A stretch of DNA of 10,049 nucleotides, taken from assembly GCA_947175005.1 (NCBI GenBank), contig CAMWLD010000052.1, positions 1 through 10,049 of the forward strand, given 5' to 3'. Shown in pieces: positions 1 to 5,691 of this stretch (position 1 is its first letter; every line of letters begins with the position of its first letter). The position numbers and the translations under genes were made by a program. The DNA comes from an uncultured Ruminococcus sp. (GTDB lineage: Bacteria > Bacillota > Clostridia > Oscillospirales > Ruminococcaceae). Below the pieces are notes generated by a model that saw only the letters and a list, made by a program, of their open reading frames with translations, was not told where the DNA came from and searched no databases.

Positions 1-64
1 CTAACGGAGTCTTTCGAGCTTACATTCACGTATGCCGTTTCACAGACACAATTTTTTAAAACAC

Positions 65-93
65 TTTACCTCTAGTTGCAACAGCTGTATACT
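65..93 (+). promoter_or_regulatory. putative glgA promoter (TTTACC-17-TATACT)
   Basis: TTTACC (65-70) is followed after 17 bp by TATACT (88-93), which differs from the consensus -10 at one base. It lies about 60 bp upstream of the glgA start, and no other gene intervenes. The -35 is weak, so the call rests mainly on the -10, the spacing and the position. Confidence 0.45.
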
Positions 94-156
94 AATTATA
101 GGGTATGTTTGGCAATTTGAAAAAATTTTCCCGAATAATTAAGGAGGGCAATGGCT

Positions 157-1608
157 ATGAAGAATATTCTTTTTGTGGCAAGCGAATGTGTTCCCTTTGT
201 TAAAACAGGCGGTCTGGCGGACGTGGTGGGTACTCTGCCCAAAATGTTCAATAAGGATGAGTATGACTGCCGTGTTATCATCCCCAATTACAGGTGCATT
301 CCCGATAAATTCAGAAATGAATTTCAATATGTTCATCACTTCTATATGGACATGGGTGAGCGCTTCAACAGCGTTCATGTGGGGATAATGGAGTATGAAT
401 ACGAGGGGATAAAGTTCTATTTTGTGGACAATCTCTTTTACTTCGGGGGCGATAAGCCCTATGCGGACACCCGTTACGATATTGAGAAGTTCATTTATTT
501 CTCAAAGGCGGTAATGGCTATTCTGCCTGTTATAAACTTCCGCCCCGACATTATCCACTGCCATGACTGGCAGGCAGGGCTTGTGCCTGTGTATCTGCAC
601 ACCCTTTACAAGGATAATCCTTTCTACAGCGGGGTCAAGACGATTTTTACAATTCACAATCTGCGCTTCCAGGGAATTTGGGATATCAAGACTATCCGTT
701 CTCTTTCGGGGCTGCCCGAATATGTGTTCACTCCCGACAAGCTGGAGTACAAGAAGGACGCCAATATGCTAAAGGGCGGGCTTGTTTACGCCGATTACAT
801 CACCACGGTCAGCGATACTTATGCGGGAGAGATTCAGTCGGGCTATTTCGGTGAGGGGCTTGACGGTCTGCTGAGGGCGAGAAATCAGTCCCTTTGCGGT
901 ATTGTCAACGGTATTGACTATGACGCTTATAACCCGGAGACGGACGAAAATCTGGCAAAGAAATATTCCGTGCGCACCTTTAAAAAGGCAAAGGCTGCCA
1001 ACAAGGCTGCGCTTCAGAGCGAGCTGGGTCTCGACAGGGACGACAACCGCTTTGTTATAAGCATTATTTCTCGCCTTACCGATCAGAAGGGGCTTGACCT
1101 TGTGCGGTATGCGCTGGACAGGATATGCGACGAGTTTACACAGTTTGTAGTTCTGGGCACGGGCGACGGGCAGTATGAAAATCTGTTCAGGGATTACGCT
1201 TGGAGAATGCCCGGCAAGGTTTCCGCAAACATTCTCTTTAACGAGGGCTTTGCTCACAGGGTATATGCGGGGTCGGACGCGGTGCTTGTGCCCAGTCTGT
1301 TCGAGCCTTGCGGTCTGACGCAGCTTATAGGGCTGCGGTACGGCACTGTGCCTGTGGTAAGGGAAACGGGCGGTCTCAAGGACACTGTTGCGCCCTACAA
1401 CGAATATGACGGCACGGGCATTGGTTTCTCCTTTGCCAACTACAACGGTGAAGAGCTTCTTGCCACGATAAATTATGCGAAAAAGGTATTTTTTGAGAAC
1501 CGTGCGGAATGGGACAGAATGGTTGCACGGGGCATGAAGACCGATTACTCATGGGCAGGCTCTGCGCTTAAATATCAGGACCTTTACAACAGGGTGCTGG
1601 GCTGGTAA
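157..1608 (+). CDS. glgA: glycogen (starch) synthase, ADP-glucose type
   Basis: A GT5-family glucosyltransferase that transfers glucose from ADP-glucose to the growing alpha-1,4-glucan chain; cytoplasmic glycogen synthesis. The 483 residues match the usual family length of about 475-485. Visible family marks are the N-terminal KTGGLADV loop (residues 16-23) that contacts ADP-glucose, HDWQ (136-139), NGIDYD (251-256), the SRLTDQKG segment (302-309) opening the C-terminal Rossmann half, and EPCGLTQL with the conserved glutamate at about 383. The start at 157 is preferred over the in-frame ATG at 151: AAGGAGG (141-147) is 9 nt from 157 but only 3 nt from 151, and the protein then opens with MKNILFVASE, as in most GlgA proteins. 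No glgC, glgD, glgB or glgP is adjacent, so it appears to be a single-gene unit here. No convincing terminator follows it. The family assignment is very secure. Confidence 0.97.
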   Translation: MKNILFVASECVPFVKTGGLADVVGTLPKMFNKDEYDCRVIIPNYRCIPDKFRNEFQYVHHFYMDMGERFNSVHVGIMEYEYEGIKFYFVDNLFYFGGDKPYADTRYDIEKFIYFSKAVMAILPVINFRPDIIHCHDWQAGLVPVYLHTLYKDNPFYSGVKTIFTIHNLRFQGIWDIKTIRSLSGLPEYVFTPDKLEYKKDANMLKGGLVYADYITTVSDTYAGEIQSGYFGEGLDGLLRARNQSLCGIVNGIDYDAYNPETDENLAKKYSVRTFKKAKAANKAALQSELGLDRDDNRFVISIISRLTDQKGLDLVRYALDRICDEFTQFVVLGTGDGQYENLFRDYAWRMPGKVSANILFNEGFAHRVYAGSDAVLVPSLFEPCGLTQLIGLRYGTVPVVRETGGLKDTVAPYNEYDGTGIGFSFANYNGEELLATINYAKKVFFENRAEWDRMVARGMKTDYSWAGSALKYQDLYNRVLGW

Positions 1609-1610
1609 CT

Positions 1611-1645
1611 AGAGGCAAGAGGATCAAGAGGCAGGAGGCAAGAGG
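1611..1645 (+). repeat. short purine-rich direct repeats (GAGGCAAGAGG)
   Basis: The 11-mer GAGGCAAGAGG occurs at 1612-1622 and 1635-1645, with a related AAGAGGCAGGAGG between them, starting 2 nt after the glgA stop codon. The related TCAAGAGGC is at 1624-1632 and again at 7745-7753 in another spacer. This looks like a small dispersed or slippage-prone repeat; its function is unknown. Confidence 0.5.
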
Positions 1646-1838
1646 TCGGCTGCTGTGAATGTGCAGGGTTTGCGCAAGCTTTTGGTGCGTTGTGACCTTG
1701 ATGACTTTTGTCACTATGGACGTTTGAGTTACATTGTTGATTATTGCGTTTGAAAATTAATGATTTGCTCATAAAGGCGGTCGTTTCTCTGCGCTTTTTG
1801 AAAGGGCAGGGGAGGGCGGTCTTTATGAAAGACTTTTA

Positions 1839-1852
1839 CGTAAACGTTTTCA
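1839..1852. promoter_or_regulatory. LacI/CcpA-family operator-like site (cre-like)
   Basis: The sequence CGTAAACGTTTTCA matches the cre consensus TGWAANCGNTNWCA at 13 of 14 positions; only the first base differs. Its core AAACGTTT is a perfect palindrome centred on CG, typical of LacI/GalR-family operators. It lies about 120 bp upstream of the -35 of the next gene and about 230 bp after glgA, so it is not in a standard repressing position. The sequence match is direct; the function is inferred. Confidence 0.4.
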
Positions 1853-1858
1853 GCGGGA

Positions 1859-1891
1859 TTAAATTTGGAAAAATTTTATCCAAAATTTTAA
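1859..1891. repeat. AT-rich imperfect inverted repeat
   Basis: The arms TTAAATTTGGA (1859-1869) and TCCAAAATTTTAA (1879-1891) are complementary apart from extra A/T bases. A second overlapping dyad pairs CAAAATTT (1881-1888) with AAATTTTG (1898-1905). With only two G/C pairs per arm it is a poor terminator, so it more likely contributes to local DNA curvature or protein binding upstream of the promoter. Confidence 0.4.
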
Positions 1892-1973
1892 ATCCTCAAA
1901 TTTTGACCCAAAATGTTTGTCGAATTTGTGCAAAATTACATATGCCGACTGTTTTATTTGTTAAAAATAATTA

Positions 1974-2002
1974 TTGACAGACAAGGCAATATGTAGTAAA
2001 AT
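1974..2002 (+). promoter_or_regulatory. strong promoter for the surface-protein gene (TTGACA-17-TAAAAT)
   Basis: A perfect -35 TTGACA (1974-1979) is separated by exactly 17 bp from TAAAAT (1997-2002), which matches the -10 consensus at 5 of 6 positions. The predicted start near 2009 gives a leader of about 60 nt before ATG 2070. AT-rich tracts lie immediately upstream. This is the clearest forward promoter in the window and suggests high expression of the downstream gene. Confidence 0.8.
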
Positions 2003-2024
2003 TATATTAGCAGAATATTGCTTG
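1982..2024. promoter_or_regulatory. inverted repeat spanning the promoter -10 and start site
   Basis: CAAG-G-CAATAT (1982-1992) pairs with ATATTGCTTG (2015-2024) with one bulged G. The arms flank the -10 element and the predicted transcription start. This arrangement suits an operator bound by a dimeric repressor, or loop formation. No binding protein is identified. Confidence 0.35.
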
Positions 2025-2043
2025 TTGTGGATTTGCACCACAA
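2025..2043 (+). promoter_or_regulatory. 5' leader hairpin before the surface-protein gene
   Basis: TTGTGG (2025-2030) and CCACAA (2038-2043) form a perfect 6-bp stem with a 7-nt loop near the 5' end of the predicted leader. It sits upstream of the AGGAGA ribosome binding site and does not cover it. A role in mRNA stability is plausible but not shown. Confidence 0.35.
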
Positions 2044-2069
2044 AAATTTAATTTAGGAGATTGATAATT

Positions 2070-2843
2070 ATGAAGAAATCAAGAATTGCATGTGCTCTTA
2101 CGGCAGCTGCTGTGGCTGCAAGCCTTACAGCTTTTTCCGCAGTCAGCGCATCTGCTGAGGAAACCTATAATGCTTACATAGGCGTTCAGTCCGCAAGCTT
2201 CACATTCAGAAACGCTTGGAACGAGGGTACATACGGTAAGGACATCGTTGCAGACGACGGCACTGTATGGTTCGATCAGCTGACCGGCTGGGACGGCCCT
2301 ACTGCTCTTAACAAGGGCGGCAATTTCACCGATGCTGTTATCACAGGCGACGGCACTTATTCCGTATCCGTTACCGACTTCGATTTCGGTGATGACGAGA
2401 CCTTCAACCTGCTGTTTATTTCTACCGATATTCCTTTGGATCAGGACGTTACCTTCAGCGATGTTAAGGTAATTCTTGACGGCCAGACAAAGTACACCTT
2501 TGACGAGGCTTATCTCAGCCCCGATGAGGCTACATACTATTCTCCCATGATGATCAACATCTGGAATGACGACCTGGGCAAGCAGGACGGTCTGTTCGGC
2601 TATGTAATGCCCGAGGATTCCATTGAGATCCAGTTTACCGTTTCCGGACTTGGCGCTGCATCTGCCGCTCCTGCCGAGACTGAAGCTGCTGCCGAGACCG
2701 AGGCTCCTGCAGAAACAGCTGCCGAGGCTCCTAAGGCTGATTCTTCCACTACTTCCGCTAAGACAGGCAACGCAGGCGCTGTTGCTGTTGCTGCTGTTAT
2801 GGTAGCTGCAGGCGCTGCTGCACTGGTTTCCAAGAAGAAGTAA
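2070..2843 (+). CDS. secreted surface-anchored protein of unknown function
   Basis: A 257-residue protein not recognised by name. It starts at ATG 2070, 9 nt after AGGAGA (2055-2060); the in-frame TTG at 2061 abuts that site and is rejected. Residues 1-29 form a signal peptide (MKKSR, an Ala-rich hydrophobic core, then an ASA-type cleavage site before EE). Residues 33-195 are a Gly/Asp/Thr/aromatic-rich, strand-like domain with many exposed Trp, Tyr and Phe; a beta-sandwich, possibly carbohydrate-binding, fold is inference. Residues 196-228 are a low-complexity Ala/Glu/Pro/Thr linker of the kind that spans cell wall. The tail is SAKTGN (229-234), a hydrophobic stretch (236-253) and KKK. This has the layout of a sortase sorting signal, but the motif lacks the LP of LPXTG, so it may be a variant signal or a simple membrane anchor. 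Its strong private promoter suggests an abundant monocistronic product. Confidence 0.85.
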   Translation: MKKSRIACALTAAAVAASLTAFSAVSASAEETYNAYIGVQSASFTFRNAWNEGTYGKDIVADDGTVWFDQLTGWDGPTALNKGGNFTDAVITGDGTYSVSVTDFDFGDDETFNLLFISTDIPLDQDVTFSDVKVILDGQTKYTFDEAYLSPDEATYYSPMMINIWNDDLGKQDGLFGYVMPEDSIEIQFTVSGLGAASAAPAETEAAAETEAPAETAAEAPKADSSTTSAKTGNAGAVAVAAVMVAAGAAALVSKKK

Positions 2844-2880
2844 GCTTTAAAGTAACCGAATATCATTTTCAATGCGGAGT

Positions 2881-2919
2881 AGTCGGCTGTCAATGCTGAC
2901 AGTATTGTCAGCGCCGACT
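2881..2919. repeat. nested inverted repeat after the surface-protein gene
   Basis: An outer pair AGTCGGC (2881-2887) and GCCGACT (2913-2919) encloses an inner perfect 7-bp hairpin, GCTGACA-GTAT-TGTCAGC (2895-2912). The two stems can stack directly on the 3' side, leaving a 7-nt bulge (2888-2894) on the 5' side. No T-run follows, so it is not a typical intrinsic terminator. Confidence 0.6.
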
Positions 2920-2921
2920 GT

Positions 2922-2939
2922 GCAGACCGTGCAGTCTGC
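2922..2939. repeat. hairpin GCAGAC-6-GTCTGC
   Basis: GCAGAC (2922-2927) and GTCTGC (2934-2939) form a perfect 6-bp stem around a 6-nt loop, 2 nt after the preceding nested inverted repeat. It is the second of three consecutive dyads in this spacer. No T-run follows. Confidence 0.5.
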
Positions 2940-2951
2940 TTCGCATGGATC

Positions 2952-2995
2952 GCCGGCGGTGTTGGAGTTTGCTCCGGCTTCGCCGGCTTATTTTA
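2952..2995 (+). terminator. candidate intrinsic terminator of the surface-protein transcript
   Basis: GCCGGCG (2952-2958) pairs perfectly with CGCCGGC (2981-2987) around an inner GGAG-TTTG-CTCC hairpin (2964-2975), and TTATTTT follows directly. An alternative fold is CCGGC-TTC-GCCGG (2974-2986). The GC-rich stem followed by a T-rich stretch fits a Rho-independent terminator about 110 nt past the stop codon. The T-tract is interrupted, so termination may be incomplete. Confidence 0.5.
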
Positions 2996-3037
2996 AAGTG
3001 TGAGGCATTAGGTCAAAATGACGGTGCGTTTTCCCTG

Positions 3038-3064
3038 CCGCAATTGTAATTACGATAATTGCGG
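3038..3064 (+). promoter_or_regulatory. dyad symmetry upstream of the transporter operon
   Basis: CCGCAATT (3038-3045) and AATTGCGG (3057-3064) are perfectly complementary 8-mers separated by 11 nt, about 50 bp before the first permease start. The flanking CCC/GGG bases can extend the stem with a bulge. No T-run follows, so an operator or a leader structure controlling the ABC operon fits better than a terminator. I see no convincing promoter in 2995-3110, so I cannot say whether this is transcribed leader or promoter DNA. Confidence 0.45.
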
Positions 3065-3114
3065 GCGGGAGGCGCAAATGCCCTGAAAAACACTACAGAA
3101 AGGCAGGTAATACA

Positions 3115-4614
3115 ATGGCAGAAACGGCTTTCCTGCACAGAACTTCATATAAAAACGAGCCGAAAACCGCTGCGGAACGTGTATCCGATGTTATATACTG
3201 GATCTTGCGGGCGGCGGTCGTTTTCAACATTGTTGTTCTTTTCTTCCCGAGCTTTAACCCTGCAAGGATCAGCGGAATGATAAACCGTAATCTTTCCCTT
3301 TTTTCCTGCGGAGTTTCTTATAATTCCATAGTTTCCACGTTCGGACGTGCTTTCAGAAACGGCTGGGTGGAGGAATCCACATTCCATGCGCTTAATGTTT
3401 GCTCAATGGTAATAATCGTTGCTGTGATCATCGCGGCTGCGGGCGGCTGTATGTCCCTCGGAAATCACAAGCTGAAACGCTCGGGACTGTTCGTTTCCCT
3501 GGCGGGAGGCATTGTGGAGATAGGAGCGCTTATTTGGCTCAAATCCCTTTATGACGCTGTTGCCGATCAGGCGATAGCTGCAAACAAGCTGGACAGGGTA
3601 CTGCCCCAGTATCCCCATAACAATTATATTTATATGGCTTTGGGGGCGGCGCTTATTGTGCTTTCGATCGTGAACTTTTTCCTTGTTCCCGCAGCGGAGC
3701 ATGGGGAGGGCTACGATATGGAGCCTCGCTTTCAGCTTTTCCTTATGATGCTGCCGATCATCGCACTGGCTTTCGTATTCAGCTATCTGCCACTTTACGG
3801 CTGGCGGTATGCTTTTTACGATTACAAGGCGGGAGACGTGCTCACGAGCGATAATTATGTGGGCTTCAAATGGTTCACCTCACTTTTGCAGAATCAGGCT
3901 ACCAAGCGGGATATTGTGACTGTGCTCAAAAACACCCTTGCAATGAGCGGTCTCGGTATTGCCACAAGCTGGATACCTATGATGTTTGCGGTTTTCCTTT
4001 CAGAGATCAAGAATGGGCCTTTCAGAAGGATAGTCCAGACTTTTACCACTATCCCCAACTTTATCAGCTGGGTGCTGGTTTATGCGCTGGCGCTTGCGAT
4101 ATTCTCTGTTGACGGCTTTATCAACACCATGATAAACTCCGTTTCCGAAACTGCCGTTACCACCAACTATCTTATGGACACAAATCATATGTGGCTGAAA
4201 ATGCTGGCATGGGGTCTTTGGAAGGGCGTGGGCTGGAGCGCTATCATTTATATTGCCTCCATTTCGGGCATTGACCAGGGGCTTTATGAGGCTGCCACCG
4301 TTGACGGGGCGGGGAGATTTGCCAAGATGTGGTACATAACCATACCCGAGCTTGTTCCCACCTACTGCGTGCTGCTGCTTATGAGCGTAGCAAACATTCT
4401 TTCCAACGGTATGGATCAGTATCTGGTATTCTCCAATGCGGTGAACCGTCAACAGATACAGGTGCTTGACCTGTATGTTTACAATCTGGGTATCAACAGC
4501 GGACTTATTCCTCTGTCAACGGTTGTGGGAATGATAAAATCCGTTATAAGCGTTATCCTGCTGTTTGCCGCCAACGGTATATCCAAGGCTGTCCGCGGCG
4601 AAAGCATTGTGTAA
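3115..4614 (+). CDS. carbohydrate ABC transporter permease, LplB-like, with N-terminal extension
   Basis: A membrane permease subunit of a polysaccharide/oligosaccharide ABC importer (LplB family). ATG 3115 lies about 7 nt after AAAGGCAGG. The core from about residue 205 is typical: a first helix at 207-227 leading into SYLPLYGWRYAF, the helical bundle, and the cytoplasmic EAA loop YEAATVDGAGRF with ITIP (391-411) that docks the ATPase. At 499 residues it is far longer than the usual 300 or so. The extra 200 N-terminal residues carry about four hydrophobic helices (roughly 25-46, 95-114, 123-143, 171-193), a fused membrane region of unknown role. The second permease follows after 12 nt, indicating one operon. 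No ATPase is encoded beside it, as is usual where a shared MsmX-type ATPase is used. The substrate cannot be read from the sequence. Confidence 0.93.
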   Translation: MAETAFLHRTSYKNEPKTAAERVSDVIYWILRAAVVFNIVVLFFPSFNPARISGMINRNLSLFSCGVSYNSIVSTFGRAFRNGWVEESTFHALNVCSMVIIVAVIIAAAGGCMSLGNHKLKRSGLFVSLAGGIVEIGALIWLKSLYDAVADQAIAANKLDRVLPQYPHNNYIYMALGAALIVLSIVNFFLVPAAEHGEGYDMEPRFQLFLMMLPIIALAFVFSYLPLYGWRYAFYDYKAGDVLTSDNYVGFKWFTSLLQNQATKRDIVTVLKNTLAMSGLGIATSWIPMMFAVFLSEIKNGPFRRIVQTFTTIPNFISWVLVYALALAIFSVDGFINTMINSVSETAVTTNYLMDTNHMWLKMLAWGLWKGVGWSAIIYIASISGIDQGLYEAATVDGAGRFAKMWYITIPELVPTYCVLLLMSVANILSNGMDQYLVFSNAVNRQQIQVLDLYVYNLGINSGLIPLSTVVGMIKSVISVILLFAANGISKAVRGESIV

Positions 4615-4626
4615 GGGAGGGTGAAT

Positions 4627-5577
4627 ATGAGCGAACTTAGTCTTAAAAAGAAAAAGGCAAGCAGCGGCGGCGAATCCCATATCAAGCTGACGGCGGGAGA
4701 TATTGTGTTCAATATCATTAATTACGCTTTCTTCGCCCTGTTTACTCTCAGCTGCATTTTCCCCTTCTATTACATTTTCATTAACACAATCTCCAATCCC
4801 GAGCTTGTTACAAAAGGATCTATAACCCTTATCCCAATGGAGCTTACTGTTCAGAACTATGTTTCCATGGGCAAGGTGGGCGACCTTTGGAGTTCGGTTG
4901 TGATAACCATTCTCCGCACGGTCATAGGCACTGCACTTATGGTAATGGTATCTTCTCTTGCGGGCTACCTTGTTACCAAAAAAGAGCTTTGGCACAGGCA
5001 GTTCTGGTACAGGTTCCTGGTAATTACCATGTATTTTAACGCAGGACTTATCCCCTGGTACCTCAATATGTCCATGCTGGGGCTTACGGATTCCTTTGCG
5101 GCTTACATAATCCCGGGAATAGTTTCTCCCTACAACATTATCCTGGTAAAGACCTACATTGAGTCAATACCCGCGGAGATAGAGGAGAGCGCCTTTATGG
5201 ACGGGGCTTCCTACTGGACGATCTACCGCAAGATCATTTGGCCGCTTTCAAAGCCAATACTTGCCACAATTGCCATATTCGGCGCTGTGGGGCACTGGAA
5301 CTCTTTCCAGGATTCGCTTATCCTGAACGCCAACTCTCCCGAGCTGTACACCTTGCAGCACAGACTGTACATTTATCTTAACAAAAGCTCGAACCTGGGG
5401 GCTATTGCCGCCTCGGGTACCAGCAGCGGCGACTCGGCGGCGCTGGCAAGCTCTTTTAACACAAAGATAATCCAGTACACTATCTCAATGGTGACGATTT
5501 TGCCCATTCTGTGCGTATATCCCTTTATGCAGAGGTATTTTGAGAAGGGACTTATGCTCGGAGCGGTCAAAGGCTAA
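4627..5577 (+). CDS. carbohydrate ABC transporter permease, YtcP-like
   Basis: The second permease of the importer (MalG-type, COG0395-like), 316 residues against about 290-300 for the family. Start ATG 4627 has GGGAGG (4615-4620) 6 nt upstream; the in-frame GTG at 4621 directly abuts that site and is rejected. After a short basic N-terminus (SLKKKK) come helix 1 (about 28-52), further helices near 88-113, 126-147 and 155-175, the EAA loop EIEESAFMDGASYW with a downstream WPL (185-206), and two more helices (about 209-223 and 282-300). The C-terminus FEKGLMLGAVKG is the usual family ending. A Ser/Ala/Gly-rich periplasmic insert (about 258-277) accounts for the extra length. It presumably forms a heterodimer with the LplB-like protein and is co-transcribed with it. 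Confidence 0.94.
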   Translation: MSELSLKKKKASSGGESHIKLTAGDIVFNIINYAFFALFTLSCIFPFYYIFINTISNPELVTKGSITLIPMELTVQNYVSMGKVGDLWSSVVITILRTVIGTALMVMVSSLAGYLVTKKELWHRQFWYRFLVITMYFNAGLIPWYLNMSMLGLTDSFAAYIIPGIVSPYNIILVKTYIESIPAEIEESAFMDGASYWTIYRKIIWPLSKPILATIAIFGAVGHWNSFQDSLILNANSPELYTLQHRLYIYLNKSSNLGAIAASGTSSGDSAALASSFNTKIIQYTISMVTILPILCVYPFMQRYFEKGLMLGAVKG

Positions 5578-5615
5578 GGTTTGTTTGAGGGTAACGGCTT
5601 TGCGCTTTGGGCGTG

Positions 5616-5691
5616 AGGACTTTGTCCCGGAATTTATTTGAAATTTTCAAGAGGATTGCAATATGCTCTTGATAATATAAGGAGGAAATTT
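5616..5691 (+). promoter_or_regulatory. intercistronic region before the binding-protein gene
   Basis: The 114-nt gap between the permease and lipoprotein genes holds a small hairpin GGAC-TTT-GTCC (5616-5626), a weak promoter-like pair TTGAAA (5638-5643) and TATGCT (5662-5667) spaced 18 bp, and a strong AAGGAGG site (5679-5685). Extra transcription or RNA processing here would raise the lipoprotein above the permeases, as is common for such systems. The evidence is weak. Confidence 0.3.

Larger units (their letters stand above)
1609..2069. other. gene-free spacer between glgA and the surface-protein gene
   Basis: This stretch of about 460 bp holds, in order: a purine-rich GAGGCAAGAGG repeat just after glgA, a weak GTGAC/GTCAC dyad (1692-1714), a LacI/CcpA-like operator core (1839-1852), a cluster of AT-rich inverted repeats and A/T tracts (1859-1975), and a near-consensus promoter (1974-2002) with a leader that contains two further dyads. 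A short reading frame crosses 1825-1977, but I do not accept it as a gene. No RNA gene was recognised. Confidence 0.6.

Noticed and set aside
1..75. Possible C-terminal remnant of an upstream + strand gene (frame open from base 1 to TAG 73-75, and another to TAA near 55-57)
   Set aside because: Two frames are open over such a short distance and neither translation is recognisable; chance cannot be excluded.
1692..1714. GTGAC/GTCAC dyad as a glgA terminator
   Set aside because: The stem is only 5 bp with a 13-nt loop and no T-run follows.
1744..1977. A 77-codon frame in the glgA downstream spacer, including a possible 50-codon version from ATG 1825 with GGAGGG 8 nt upstream
   Set aside because: It runs through the cre-like site, AT-rich inverted repeats and the -35 of the next promoter; the translation follows the A/T tracts and shows no recognisable domain. 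The 77-codon version has no ribosome binding site.
2872..3003. A 43-codon ATG frame through the hairpin-rich spacer
   Set aside because: It has no ribosome binding site, and its sequence simply reads the inverted repeats.
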